Shown here: one piece after another, positions 27,318 through 34,573 of the stretch
Numbering within the stretch: the first letter of the stretch is position 1
Layout: every line of letters starts with the position of its first letter
Notes under the pieces: model-generated
Database searches by the model: none
What the model was told of the DNA's origin: nothing
The model's input: the letters and a program-made list of their open reading frames with translations, nothing else
Made by a program: the position numbers and the translations under genes
Assembly: GCA_030834415.1 (NCBI GenBank)
Contig: JAURFH010000017.1
Span: 1-34,573 of the forward strand
DNA length: 34,573 bases
Direction of reading: 5' to 3'
Source: Verrucomicrobiota bacterium
GTDB taxonomy: Bacteria; Verrucomicrobiota; Verrucomicrobiia; Limisphaerales; JAEYXS01

Positions 27318-27968
27318 TCAAGCGACGCCCAGCAACCGCTCGATCTCTTCGTAATTATGCACGATATGATGAGCACGTCCCAGCTTCTCTTTAGCAAACG
27401 AGTTGGTGATGGCGATAACTTGCATCCCAGCAGAAAGGCCCGCCTCTACGCCCGCCAAAGAATCCTCGATCACCACGCACTCGTCCGGTTTCTTTTCTAG
27501 CAACTCAGCCGCCCGCAGAAAGACATCGGGGGCTGGCTTGGCATTGGCTACATCCTGGCTGCTAACCACGGCGGAGAAATATGACCGTAAGTTCTTCAAA
27601 ACCAACACCTCATCGATCACCGGGTGGAGCGAACCGGAAGCCACTGCTGCTGGATACTTTGCGGTCACTTTGCCGACCAGCTCCGGCAAGCCATCAAAGA
27701 TCGGCTGTTCCTTGCGCAATATCTCGATGAACCGGTTCTGCTTCATCGCCGTCAGATCCTCGTAGGAATACGCCGGTTTGTGTTCCGCGATAAAGTCCAC
27801 CCACACCGCTTTGTCCGAGCGCCCGATATAGTCGGGAAAATGGATGCCGTGCGTCTGGCCGAAGCCGAGCTCATCAAAAATCTCCAGGAACGCTTTCTCG
27901 TGCCGCGGCTCGCTATCCACGATCACGCCGTCCATATCAAAAATCACCGCTGAAAAAGGCTTCAACAT
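27318..27968 (-). CDS. HAD phosphatase, beta-phosphoglucomutase-like
   Basis: A 216-residue HAD-superfamily protein, subfamily I with a helical cap. Motif I is F-D-M-D-G-V-I-V-D-S-E (nucleophile D11, acid D13), motif II V-A-S-G-S, motif III Lys in A-K-P-A-P-D-V-F, and motif IV I-E-D-S-L-A-G-V-E-A-G. This pattern fits sugar-phosphate phosphatases or beta-phosphoglucomutase; the substrate is unknown. I chose the ATG at 27968 because M-L-K-P-F-S-A-V-I-F-D is the normal family start; the frame upstream runs into a repeat. It is the middle of three same-strand genes with the VOC protein and argG. Confidence 0.88.
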   Translation of the reverse strand: MLKPFSAVIFDMDGVIVDSEPRHEKAFLEIFDELGFGQTHGIHFPDYIGRSDKAVWVDFIAEHKPAYSYEDLTAMKQNRFIEILRKEQPIFDGLPELVGKVTAKYPAAVASGSLHPVIDEVLVLKNLRSYFSAVVSSQDVANAKPAPDVFLRAAELLEKKPDECVVIEDSLAGVEAGLSAGMQVIAITNSFAKEKLGRAHHIVHNYEEIERLLGVA

Positions 27969-27988
27969 ACAACTTAAAGAAATTGAAC

Positions 27989-28086
27989 TGACACGAATTT
28001 CACCAACTAACAAGAATTCCTCATTTTCCTTAATTAGTGCCAATCCGTGGAATTCGTGTCATCTCCGTTTGTGTTAATCTGTGGTT
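27989..28086. repeat. Intergenic repeat: 11-bp inverted repeat plus degenerate short tandem repeats
   Basis: TGACACGAATT (27989-27999) and AATTCGTGTCA (28051-28061) are a perfect inverted pair about 51 bp apart, with weaker complementary pieces (CTAA, AAG / CTT, TTAG) between. The right side continues as loose direct repeats of the form 'AATCCGTGG / AATTCGTGTC / GTGTTAATCTGTGG'. Sequences of this style recur in intergenic regions of many bacteria, including PVC members (from memory). It fills the gap between the VOC stop and the HAD start. Confidence 0.6.
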
Positions 28087-28489
28087 ACTTTTTGAAAACA
28101 GAGCCGGCGGGACGCTCTACGAAGTGCAAAAGGTTCCCCTCCGCATCCTTGAAAAACAAAACGCTGCCTCCCCCTCCGGCGGGTTTAACCGGCTCCTCAA
28201 AGACCACTCCGCGCGCTTCCAGTTCCTTCTTCGCTACTTCGATGGATTCCACCTGCAGAGCGAAGTGACGGATGCCTGCCACAGAGTTATCGCCCACATC
28301 TGCCACCACGCGTTTGCACGGCCCGATCTCCAGCACCCAGCCACCTGCCAGCTTCACAAAATACAACGGCACCGCGGCATCCTGCCAGACGATCTCGCAA
28401 TCCAGCACCCGCACATACCATTCCACCAAGGTCGTGGGTGCTTGGGACGGCATTCCGATATGTTCCACCACATATTTCATGGGCGGCAT
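28085..28489 (-). CDS. VOC-family (glyoxalase/bleomycin-resistance fold) protein
   Basis: A 134-residue protein with two beta-alpha-beta-beta-beta modules. The four expected metal-site residues are present: H10 (V-V-E-H-I-G), E54 (V-L-E-I-G-P), H75 (I-R-H-F-A) and E125 (L-H-F-V-E), so it likely binds a divalent metal like glyoxalase I or a related lyase/epimerase. The substrate cannot be assigned. The start could be 28489 or the ATG at 28480 (M-K-Y-V-V-E-H); a GGGGCG run upstream slightly favours the former. It has no signal peptide. It is the first of three same-strand genes (VOC, HAD, argG) and is divergent from the alpha/beta hydrolase. Confidence 0.85.
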   Translation of the reverse strand: MPPMKYVVEHIGMPSQAPTTLVEWYVRVLDCEIVWQDAAVPLYFVKLAGGWVLEIGPCKRVVADVGDNSVAGIRHFALQVESIEVAKKELEARGVVFEEPVKPAGGGGSVLFFKDAEGNLLHFVERPAGSVFKK

Positions 28490-28604
28490 TGGTAACGCCC
28501 CAAGTCAGGAATGCAACAGCAAAGCAATCTAAGGAAACCGCCCCATGCAAAAACCCTGCTAAGGGAGTATTGCCAGCCATTTGCCCCTGTCTTAGTTTCT
28601 GCCC

Positions 28605-29414
28605 ATGCGCTACCTCCTTTGCCTGCTGATGCTTTGCTCTACTGCCTTCGCGGAGCTCAGGACCGACATCGAATTCGCCAAGGCCGGCAATGAAAGCCTC
28701 ACGCTCGATGCTTTCGTGCCCGAGGGCGACGGCCCCTTCCCGACCTGTATCCTTGTTCACGGCGGCGGCTTCACCAAAGGCACCAAAACCAGTTTCATCA
28801 AACCCCTCTTTGAACCGCTCAGCCAAGCAGGCTTTAGCTGGTTCACCATCAATTACCGGCTCGCACCGACGAACAGATTCCCTGCCTGCATCGAAGACAC
28901 CGAGGCCGCCATCCGTTGGGTGAAGAAACACGCCAAGGAATACAAGGTAGACCCCAAACGCATCGCCATCATCGGCGAATCCGCTGGTGGACATATCGTT
29001 TCGTATGTCGGGGCCAAGGCCAATGGTGATACGTCAGTGGCTGCAGTCGTGCCTTACTACGCTCCGCATGACCTCGTTTTTCAGGTAGAGAAGCGAAATG
29101 CCCTCGGCAATTCGATGGAAGCTTTGTTTGGTTTGAAAGAACTGAATGATGAAGCCCGTAAAATTTTGAAAAAAGCTTCTGCCTCAACCTACGTCCACAA
29201 AGGCATGCCGCCTTACCTGCTGCTGCATGGCACGAAGGACGAACAGGTTCCTTATGAACAATCCGTCCGGTTCCAGAAGCAGATGAAGGAGCTCGGCAAC
29301 ACCTGTGATTTCATCACTATCGAGAATGGCATCCACGGCATGGGCGGCTGGCAGAAGCTAGGCTCCAACTACCAGCAGGAGATGATCGACTGGCTGAAAA
29401 AGACTTTGAAGTAA
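28605..29414 (+). CDS. Exported alpha/beta hydrolase (esterase)
   Basis: A 269-residue protein with a short signal peptide (L-C-S-T-A-F-A). It carries the oxyanion motif H-G-G-G (52-55) of the hormone-sensitive-lipase/BD-FAE group, the nucleophile elbow G-E-S-A-G-G (Ser126), the acid D212 in H-G-T-K-D-E-Q-V-P and the His244 in G-I-H-G-M. It should cleave carboxyl esters outside the cytoplasm, possibly acetyl or feruloyl groups on polysaccharides (inference). The gene is single, 115 bp from the divergent VOC gene and convergent with the EVE gene. A weak GCGTGA/TCACGC hairpin (29418-29438) at the junction could stop both. Confidence 0.88.
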   Translation: MRYLLCLLMLCSTAFAELRTDIEFAKAGNESLTLDAFVPEGDGPFPTCILVHGGGFTKGTKTSFIKPLFEPLSQAGFSWFTINYRLAPTNRFPACIEDTEAAIRWVKKHAKEYKVDPKRIAIIGESAGGHIVSYVGAKANGDTSVAAVVPYYAPHDLVFQVEKRNALGNSMEALFGLKELNDEARKILKKASASTYVHKGMPPYLLLHGTKDEQVPYEQSVRFQKQMKELGNTCDFITIENGIHGMGGWQKLGSNYQQEMIDWLKKTLK

Positions 29415-29432
29415 GCCGCGTGAACGACTTGC

Positions 29433-29852
29433 TCACGCCTTCGTATCGGCTAGTTCCAAAAGTCGTTTGAACTGCGCCTCCGTCAGCGGTGTCACGGATA
29501 GGCGTGACTGGCGCACCAGCGGCATATCCTTAAGTATCGCATCCGCCTTGATCTGCTCTAGAGTGACAAAATTCTTGAGCGGCTTGTGCGGTTTCAGGTC
29601 CACAACGGACCAATCGCCTTCCTCAGCCGTCGGGTCGGGATAGAACTCCTTGTCCACTTTGGCGATGCCCACCACCTGTTTGTCGCACACGCTATGATAG
29701 AAAAGCACGAACTCCCCCTTCTTCATCGCGCGTAGATTGTTGCGTGCTTGGAAATTGCGCACACCCGTCCAAGCGGTCTTGCCATCCTTCATCAAATCAT
29801 CCCACGAGTAAGCATCGGGCTCAGACTTTGCCAGCCAGTAGTTTTTCGCCAT
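29433..29852 (-). CDS. EVE-domain protein
   Basis: A 139-residue single EVE domain of the PUA-like fold, similar to bacterial homologues of thymocyte nuclear protein 1. Visible marks are the N-terminal Y-W-L-A-K-S-E-P, W-T-G-V-R-N-F-Q-A-R-N and F-Y-H-S. EVE domains are believed to bind modified bases in DNA or RNA. In some genomes they accompany modification-dependent restriction genes, but no such gene is seen here, so a housekeeping role is likelier. It is divergent from the YggS-like gene, with 84 bp between starts. Confidence 0.9.
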   Translation of the reverse strand: MAKNYWLAKSEPDAYSWDDLMKDGKTAWTGVRNFQARNNLRAMKKGEFVLFYHSVCDKQVVGIAKVDKEFYPDPTAEEGDWSVVDLKPHKPLKNFVTLEQIKADAILKDMPLVRQSRLSVTPLTEAQFKRLLELADTKA

Positions 29853-29936
29853 GCGGGAATTGAACCCGGAAACGGCCCGCAGGCAAATCGCAAAATGTCC
29901 TTTGGCAGGCTGATATATTGATGCTTAATTCACGGT

Positions 29937-30623
29937 ATGGATTTGGCCGCGAATGTAGAAGCCATACAGCAACGTCTCAACGCCGCCTGCGACCGTGCAG
30001 GCCGCGATCCCAGCTCCGTGGAACTCATGGCCGTGAGCAAGGGGCATCCGCCCGAGGCCATCACCGCAGTGGCTGAAACGGGCATCCGTCTGTTTGGCGA
30101 AAGCAAGGTACAGGAGGCAAAAGTCAAAATCCCGCAGTGTCTCGGGAATCTGCATTGGCAGATGATCGGTCACTTGCAGAGTAACAAAGCCAAGGACGCC
30201 GTGCACCTCTTTGAGCTGATCCAGAGTGTGGATAGTCTGGGTCTCGCCCAAGAGTTGAACAAACGGGCTGAGCAGATGGCGAAAACGCTTCCCGTCCTGC
30301 TGGAAGTGAATATCTCTGGGGAATCCAGTAAGTTCGGCTACGGTCCGGAATCCGTAATGGCTGAACTCGACCAGCTTAATGCGCTCCCCCGGCTCGAACT
30401 TCACGGTCTCATGACCATCGCTCCCTGGAGTCAGGATGCGGAACGAGTCCGCCCGTTCTTCCGTAAGCTGCGGGAACTAAAAGAACGGTGTGAGGAGAAG
30501 TTGGGCGCTCCCCTGCCTATCTTAAGCATGGGGATGAGCGGCGATTTCGAAGTGGCCATCGAAGAAGGTTCCACATTGGTGCGGGTGGGCACGGCGATCT
30601 TTGGAGAACGCACCTATTCCTAA
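29937..30623 (+). CDS. YggS/PLPBP-family PLP homeostasis protein
   Basis: A 228-residue alanine-racemase-like barrel. K35 in M-A-V-S-K-G-H-P binds pyridoxal phosphate. G-E-S-K-V-Q-E-A, H-W-Q-M-I-G-H-L-Q-S-N-K and S-M-G-M-S-G-D-F-E-V-A-I are all family signatures, as is the end V-R-V-G-T-A-I-F-G. The family has no proven enzyme activity and keeps PLP and amino acid pools in balance. The usual Gly-Glu-Asn in the 'G-E-N-Y-V-Q-E' motif is G-E-S-K here. It often sits near cell-division or pilT genes in other bacteria (from memory), and pilT lies about 4 kb away here. The small unknown gene follows 84 bp later. Confidence 0.93.
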   Translation: MDLAANVEAIQQRLNAACDRAGRDPSSVELMAVSKGHPPEAITAVAETGIRLFGESKVQEAKVKIPQCLGNLHWQMIGHLQSNKAKDAVHLFELIQSVDSLGLAQELNKRAEQMAKTLPVLLEVNISGESSKFGYGPESVMAELDQLNALPRLELHGLMTIAPWSQDAERVRPFFRKLRELKERCEEKLGAPLPILSMGMSGDFEVAIEEGSTLVRVGTAIFGERTYS

Positions 30624-30707
30624 CCGGCTACCTCCCAGGACTGACGCATATTACGGATTCTCTGGTTCAATCATTGAATTCCAGCAAAGCCCGCGTATTA
30701 CTTGGTC

Positions 30708-31007
30708 ATGGATTTGACGGTAGAGACATTTAAGAAAGAGATTGCGGAAGCCTTGCGCAATTTCGACAAGTACATCATCTGCATCGACAAGACGCCGGAA
30801 GACTGTGAGGCGTCCCTAAAGTCTTTGATGGAAAAAGCGGTCAAAGCCTACGTGAACCGCGCTCCAGGTTTGCGCCATGGCATCGCCCTAGACAAGCAAG
30901 TGACCATCATTCTCAGCCAGACGGATGATGAGCGCCCGCTCTGCGGCATCTATTTCAATCTTTCCTCACCTTACCACAAGAAAGTGGCCAAAGCCGGCAA
31001 GGCGTAA
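30708..31007 (+). CDS. Small protein of unknown function
   Basis: I do not recognise this 99-residue protein. It starts M-D-L-T-V-E-T-F-K-K-E, a helical N-terminus, and later has a strand-rich part (Q-V-T-I-I-L-S-Q-T, C-G-I-Y-F-N-L-S-S-P-Y). Three cysteines are scattered. It has no signal peptide or membrane helix, so it is probably a small cytoplasmic protein. The ATG at 30708 is preferred over a TTG at 30702. A perfect-stem terminator follows its stop by 35 bp, which supports it as a real transcribed gene. Confidence 0.7.
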   Translation: MDLTVETFKKEIAEALRNFDKYIICIDKTPEDCEASLKSLMEKAVKAYVNRAPGLRHGIALDKQVTIILSQTDDERPLCGIYFNLSSPYHKKVAKAGKA

Positions 31008-31041
31008 GCCCTAGCCAATATCTTAACTGCGAAAATAGCAG

Positions 31042-31075
31042 AAAGCCCGCTGGAATATGATTCCAGCGGGCTTTT
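31042..31075 (+). terminator. Intrinsic terminator, perfect 15-bp stem
   Basis: AAAGCCCGCTGGAAT (31042-31056) and ATTCCAGCGGGCTTT (31060-31074) pair perfectly around an ATG loop, with the T-run extending to 31075. It ends the plus-strand transcript of the small unknown gene and perhaps the YggS gene. Confidence 0.92.
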
Positions 31076-31079
31076 GCAT

Positions 31080-31128
31080 AAAAAATCAGGTTGTCCTATC
31101 GAGCGGCTAACTTCGGAGGACAACCTGA
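31080..31128 (-). terminator. Intrinsic terminator of the tRNA-Ala gene
   Basis: On the minus strand, TCAGGTTGTCCT (31128-31117) pairs perfectly with AGGACAACCTGA (31097-31086) across a 19-nt loop and is followed by six T (31085-31080). It begins about 10 nt after the tRNA CCA end. Confidence 0.85.
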
Positions 31129-31137
31129 AGAAAAGTT

Positions 31138-31213
31138 TGGTGGAGCCGAGGAGATTCGAACTCCTGACCCCCACAATGCCATTGTGGTGCTCTACCAACT
31201 GAGCTACGACCCC
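31138..31213 (-). tRNA. tRNA-Ala (anticodon GGC)
   Basis: A full 76-nt cloverleaf with encoded CCA. The acceptor stem is GGGGTCG/CGGCTCC with the G3-U70 wobble pair that marks alanine tRNA. The D-stem is GCTC/GAGC, the anticodon stem CCACA/TGTGG with loop ATGGCAT (anticodon GGC at 31180-31178, reads GCC and GCU), and the T-stem AGGAG/CTCCT with loop TTCGAAT. Confidence 0.98.
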
Positions 31214-31228
31214 AAACCAGAGGCCGGA

Positions 31229-31257
31229 ACGCTAGAGAGCGTCCGGCCCTTTGTCAA
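31229..31257 (-). promoter_or_regulatory. Likely promoter of tRNA-Ala
   Basis: TTGACA (31257-31252, perfect -35), a 17-nt spacer, then TAGCGT (31234-31229), which keeps the key T1, A2 and T6 of the -10. Transcription would begin near 31222, about 9 nt before the tRNA. A GC-rich imperfect hairpin (31222-31248) overlaps it, and an A/T hairpin, AAAGTTTT/AAAACTTT (31256-31274), lies next to it toward pilC. Either could be a pilC terminator. Confidence 0.55.
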
Positions 31258-31306
31258 AGTTTTTTGAAAACTTTTGCGATGAATATTTCCAGTGATTCCG
31301 GCGGCT

Positions 31307-32605
31307 TTATTTGCCACCACCCGCATCGCCGACCTTGTCCATGAGCACGATGAGCGGCATGAACAGCGCGATAACGATACTACCGACGATAACAGCCAGA
31401 CACACGATCATGATCGGCTCCAGCAAGGAGGTCATCGCGGACACCGCGTTATCCACCTCTTCGTCGTAGTTATCGGCGATTTTCATCAACATTTCCGGCA
31501 AGGCACCGGTCTGCTCACCGACATCCACCATACTGATCACAATAGGCGGGAACACGCCGCTGGCTTCCAGCGGTTGGGTGATGGTCTCACCCTCTTTCAC
31601 GCTTTCATGAATGGCGTTCACGGCGTCAGCCACGATAACGTTGCCGGAGGTCTCACGCACGATGGTCAAGGCCTGCAAGATCGGCACACCGCTGCTCACC
31701 AAGGTGCCCAGCGTACGGGTGAAGCGGGCGATCGCCACCTTGGATACCACCGGGCCCAAACCGGGGATTTTCATCTTAACCCGGTCAACCACCCGGCGAC
31801 CGAATTTGGTGATGGCGAAGAGCTTGAACGCCACTACCACGCAGAAGATGGTGATAACGGTACCCAGCAAATTGTCTTTGATGGTATTACTGATACCCAG
31901 CACTAGCCGGGTAAAGGCAGGCAGTGCCTCACCTTCAAGCATGTCTTTGAAGATCGCCTCGAACTTCGGTACCACGACGATCATCAGCAAGGCCAAAATA
32001 CCCACGGCCACAACCATCACCGCCACCGGATAGAACATAGCCGCGATGACCTTGCCCTTGATCTTCTGGGCCTTTTCCATGAACTCAGCCAGACGGTTAA
32101 GCACGACTTCCAATACACCGCCCAACTCACCGGCCTTCACCATGTTCACGTAGAGGCGGTTAAACGTCTTGGGATGCTGCGCCAAACTTTCAGAAAAAGT
32201 CGAACCGCCTTCAATGGAGACGGCAAGTTCATCGATGATGCGCTTGAGCGTACGGTCACGCTCCTGCTTTTCCAGTACGCGCATACCGCGCAAAAGTGGC
32301 AGACCGGCATCCACCAGCGTAGCGAGCTGGCGGGTGAAAGTGGTCAGAACTTTGCTCTTCACCTTGCCCCCCTTGAACCCGGGGATGGTGATGTTCATAC
32401 CGCCGCCCTTCTTCTTGGCAGCACCAGGGGCCGCTGCTTTCTTGGCAGTCCCCTTTTCCTTCACCTTATCCGCCTCGACGACCTTGGTCGGGAAATAGCC
32501 CATTTCCTTGAGCCGGCCAATCGCTTCGCTCTGGTTGGCCACCTCCAAGGTCCCCTTGGTCTCCTTCCCCTTTTGATCCATCGCTACATAGTTATATTTG
32601 GGCAT
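31307..32605 (-). CDS. pilC: Type IV pilus inner-membrane platform protein PilC (GspF family)
   Basis: A 432-residue inner-membrane protein with the duplicated T2SSF domain: F-T-R-Q-L-A-T-L-V-D-A-G-L-P-L-L near residue 90 and F-T-R-T-L-G-T-L-V-S-S-G-V-P-I-L near 290. Three hydrophobic helices are present (about 195-220, 245-265, and near the C-terminus). The start M-P-K-Y-N-Y-V-A-M-D is typical of the family. A Lys/Ala/Gly-rich linker at about 47-70 separates the N-terminal segment from the first domain. PilC couples the PilB and PilT motors to pilus assembly and retraction. Its start is 12 bp after the pilB stop, so they share an operon. Confidence 0.93.
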   Translation of the reverse strand: MPKYNYVAMDQKGKETKGTLEVANQSEAIGRLKEMGYFPTKVVEADKVKEKGTAKKAAAPGAAKKKGGGMNITIPGFKGGKVKSKVLTTFTRQLATLVDAGLPLLRGMRVLEKQERDRTLKRIIDELAVSIEGGSTFSESLAQHPKTFNRLYVNMVKAGELGGVLEVVLNRLAEFMEKAQKIKGKVIAAMFYPVAVMVVAVGILALLMIVVVPKFEAIFKDMLEGEALPAFTRLVLGISNTIKDNLLGTVITIFCVVVAFKLFAITKFGRRVVDRVKMKIPGLGPVVSKVAIARFTRTLGTLVSSGVPILQALTIVRETSGNVIVADAVNAIHESVKEGETITQPLEASGVFPPIVISMVDVGEQTGALPEMLMKIADNYDEEVDNAVSAMTSLLEPIMIVCLAVIVGSIVIALFMPLIVLMDKVGDAGGGK

Positions 32606-32617
32606 AGGACAGGATAA

Positions 32618-34327
32618 TTAGGTGTATTTGAGCACTTCTTCAATCGTGGTTTCTCCGTCAAAGATACCGCGGAGGCCGTCATCACGCAAGGTGGCCATTC
32701 CCAGCTCCACTGCCTTCTGCCGCATCACCACGGAAGGCGCCCTTTCATTGATCAGATTCCGAATGGGATCGGAAACAACCAAAAGCTCATAGATGCCTTT
32801 ACGGCCACGATAACCGGTGTCATTGCAGGCCGCGCAGCCGCGCCCGTAATAGAACACCTTGTCACCGATGTCGTACGGCGAGAGATTCAACTGCGCGAGC
32901 TGGTTCTCAGTAGGTTCGAACGGTGCCCGGCACTTCTTGCAGATGGTACGCACCAGTCGTTGCGCCAACACACCTTGCATCGTGGAGGAAATCAGGAATG
33001 GCTCCACCCCCATATCCACCAGACGGGTAACCGCGCCGGGAGCGTCATTCGTATGCAAGGTGCTCAAGACCAAGTGACCAGTAAGCGATGCTTGAATGGC
33101 GATCTGGGAGGTCTCCAGATCACGCATTTCCCCCACCATGATCACATCCGGATCTTGACGGAGGAAGGATTTGAGCGCTTTACCGAAAGTCATGCCCAAG
33201 GCCTCATTGACGGCCACCTGCATGATGCCGTCGATATCATATTCCACCGGGTCCTCTGCGGTCAGCAGTTTGGAATCGATGGTGTTGACCTCGCGCAAGC
33301 AGGCGTAGAGCGTCGTCGTTTTACCGGAACCGGTAGGGCCGGTGACCACGAAAATACCGTTGGGCTGTTGGATAGCCTCGTAGACGTAATCCCGGACATA
33401 TTCCGGAAAGCCCAAGGCCTTGATGTCCAACGTGACAGAACCACGGTCCAGCACACGAAGCACCACCGATTCACCGAACTTGGTGGGCAAGCTGGAAACA
33501 CGCAAATCGATATCCTTGCCACCGAGGCGCATGGAGATACGACCGTCTTGCGGCAAACGGCGCTCGGCGATGTTCAGACCGGCCACGACCTTCAAACGTG
33601 AGATCACCGGCAGGGCCAAGTATTTTGGCGGCGGGGCCATTTCATACAAAGCACCGTCCACACGATAGCGGATCTTGAACTCGTCTTCGAACGGCTCGAA
33701 ATGGATGTCACTCGCACGGTCCTGCACCGCTTGATACAGCACGAGGTTCACGAAACGCACGATAGGCGCCTCATTCGCCATGTCAGCGATGTTACCGGCC
33801 GTATCCTGTCCGGCGGAAATCGCCGCAAGCTCCTTCTCCAGATCGGTGTCCTCACCAAATTCCTTAAGGATGTCGTTGAAGTTTTCCCCTTCTTCGCCGT
33901 AGTACTTCTCAATGAACTTGGTGATCTGGTTGGGATCGGCCACCACCACCATGACCTCCCGGCGAACGACAAAACCCAATTCATCGATTACCTGAGGATT
34001 CAACACCTCAGCCATGGCCAGTTTGACCCCTGAGCCGTAATCCTCGACCGGAACGCACTGATACATGCGAACCGTGGAGGCCGGTATGGATTTGAGCAAC
34101 TCTGGGGTTGGCTCAAGATCTTCCAGATTGACCACCTCAGTACCAACATGATTGGCCTGCAATTGCATCTGCTGGTCCAGCGGGATGAGGTCGAAATCCG
34201 CCAGAATCTGCGCGATGGATTTACCACTGCGGGCGTGCTCGGAAACCACTTCTTCATACTGGAGGTCATCCAGCATGCCTTGCTCGCGGATGAGCTCGAG
34301 CAACGGACTGTTTACATTCGAGGACAT
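32618..34327 (-). CDS. pilB: Type IV pilus extension ATPase PilB (GspE family)
   Basis: A 569-residue hexameric secretion ATPase. An N-terminal MshEN/GspE-N type domain (about 5-150) is followed by the ATPase core: A-S-D-I-H-F-E-P (Asp box start), Walker [11 protein letters not shown] near 330, D-P-V-E-Y (Asp/Glu box), Walker [11 protein letters not shown] and [11 protein letters not shown] (His box). A C-x2-C ... C-x2-C zinc site (C-K-K-C, C-A-A-C) marks the PilB/GspE branch rather than PilT. It powers pilus extension or pseudopilus assembly; the many pseudopilins of such genomes are possible clients. It lies between pilT, ending 8 bp upstream, and pilC. Confidence 0.95.
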   Translation of the reverse strand: MSSNVNSPLLELIREQGMLDDLQYEEVVSEHARSGKSIAQILADFDLIPLDQQMQLQANHVGTEVVNLEDLEPTPELLKSIPASTVRMYQCVPVEDYGSGVKLAMAEVLNPQVIDELGFVVRREVMVVVADPNQITKFIEKYYGEEGENFNDILKEFGEDTDLEKELAAISAGQDTAGNIADMANEAPIVRFVNLVLYQAVQDRASDIHFEPFEDEFKIRYRVDGALYEMAPPPKYLALPVISRLKVVAGLNIAERRLPQDGRISMRLGGKDIDLRVSSLPTKFGESVVLRVLDRGSVTLDIKALGFPEYVRDYVYEAIQQPNGIFVVTGPTGSGKTTTLYACLREVNTIDSKLLTAEDPVEYDIDGIMQVAVNEALGMTFGKALKSFLRQDPDVIMVGEMRDLETSQIAIQASLTGHLVLSTLHTNDAPGAVTRLVDMGVEPFLISSTMQGVLAQRLVRTICKKCRAPFEPTENQLAQLNLSPYDIGDKVFYYGRGCAACNDTGYRGRKGIYELLVVSDPIRNLINERAPSVVMRQKAVELGMATLRDDGLRGIFDGETTIEEVLKYT

Positions 34328-34335
34328 GGCTTAAA

Positions 34336-34573
34336 TCATTTACTACGGGCGGCAGCCGCTTCAGCCGCCGCTTTCGCGGCGTCCATCTCCTGCATCTTGC
34401 TGATGCATGACGCTGGATCGATGGAACGGTTGATGACTTCTTCCTTCTTGATCCAGCCGCGCTCGTATTTATCGAGCAGGTTGGCATCCAGCGTGATCAT
34501 GCCGTATTTGGCACCGGTCTGCTGGTCTGAAGGGATACGGAAAGTCTTGTTGTCACGGATCAGTGCCGAGATG
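34336..34573 (-). CDS. pilT: Pilus retraction ATPase PilT, C-terminal end only
   Basis: The last 78 complete codons of a gene that runs off the window edge. It shows I-S-A-L-I-R-D-N-K-T-F-R-I-P-S and Q-T-G-A-K-Y-G-M-I-T-L-D, which match the C-terminal region of PilT, followed by L-L-D-K-Y-E-R-G-W-I-K-K-E-E-V. The end is Ala-rich (A-A-K-A-A-A-E-A-A-A-R-S-K). PilT drives pilus retraction. The Walker motifs lie outside the window, so the PilT assignment rests on the C-terminal match and on its place before pilB. Confidence 0.85.
   Translation of the reverse strand, partial: ISALIRDNKTFRIPSDQQTGAKYGMITLDANLLDKYERGWIKKEEVINRSIDPASCISKMQEMDAAKAAAEAAAARSK

Noticed and set aside
26326-27354. Long plus-strand open frame opposite argG
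   Set aside because: Antisense shadow of argG, no recognisable domain.
29418-29438. GCGTGA/TCACGC hairpin between the hydrolase and EVE genes as a terminator
   Set aside because: Six-bp stem with no T-run; mentioned under the hydrolase but not listed as a feature.
29433-29852. EVE protein as part of a modification-dependent restriction or defence system
   Set aside because: No nuclease, methylase or other defence gene lies nearby.
30971-31198. Minus-strand open frame covering the tRNA
   Set aside because: It runs through tRNA-Ala and its terminator; a well-known type of false gene.
1-34573. CRISPR arrays, insertion sequences, prophage, integrase or attachment sites
   Set aside because: I found no regularly spaced repeats, transposase or integrase motifs, and the tRNA-Ala 3' end has no adjacent integrase or duplicated copy that I could see.

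Overview
The window looks like chromosomal DNA of a Verrucomicrobiota-type (PVC group) bacterium. This is inferred from content, not from a search. The signs are four formylglycine-type sulfatases, a heme-containing PQQ dehydrogenase followed by a pseudopilin with the 'RH-x2-G-x-N-x4-DG' tail common in PVC bacteria, a PhoD-like phosphatase, a GTP-type PEP carboxykinase and a pilT-pilB-pilC block. Coding density is high. I see no rRNA, CRISPR array, prophage, transposase or other mobile gene. No gene-free stretch reaches 300 bp.

Layout. 1-1532: a small cupin and a secreted Lys/Asp/Arg-rich protein of unknown function. 1582-3501: a dihydroorotate-dehydrogenase-like domain with an eroded active site, fused to a membrane domain that is an internal duplication. 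3680-3724: a strong hairpin. 3784-6782: the PQQ/cytochrome c dehydrogenase overlapping a pseudopilin gene. 6776-8935: a secreted M14 carboxypeptidase (-), a GNAT acetyltransferase (+) and a DksA/TraR zinc-finger protein (-). 8995-11356: a SulP anion transporter with a universal stress protein, in one minus-strand operon. 11615-13390: pckG (-). 13589-15924: a periplasmic glycerophosphodiester phosphodiesterase overlapping an orphan RbsA-like double ATPase (+).

15931-25880 is the main accessory block: PhoD-like phosphatase (-), sulfatase 1 (+), sulfatases 2 and 3 (-, operon), a GT-B glycosyltransferase (+), a Tat-exported metallophosphoesterase and sulfatase 4 (-, operon). Almost all of these products are predicted to be exported hydrolases, consistent with desulfating and dephosphorylating extracellular polymers and scavenging the sulfate and phosphate. 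The SulP transporter could take up one of the released anions, but this is only an inference.

25999-29852 carries argG, a HAD phosphatase, a VOC protein (all -), an exported alpha/beta hydrolase (+) and an EVE-domain protein (-). 29937-31007 holds a YggS/PLPBP-family gene and a small unknown gene (+). 31138-31213 is tRNA-Ala(GGC) (-), flanked by terminators and a likely promoter. 31307-34573 is the type IV pilus motor block pilT(partial)-pilB-pilC (-).

No complete new defence or mobile system is visible. The best candidate for something undescribed is the DHODH-like/membrane fusion, whose two membrane repeats align without gaps at a 156-residue offset and keep an H-D-R motif and a second His. 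The 45-nt hairpin that encloses a Shine-Dalgarno sequence and start codon ahead of the PQQ dehydrogenase is the second.
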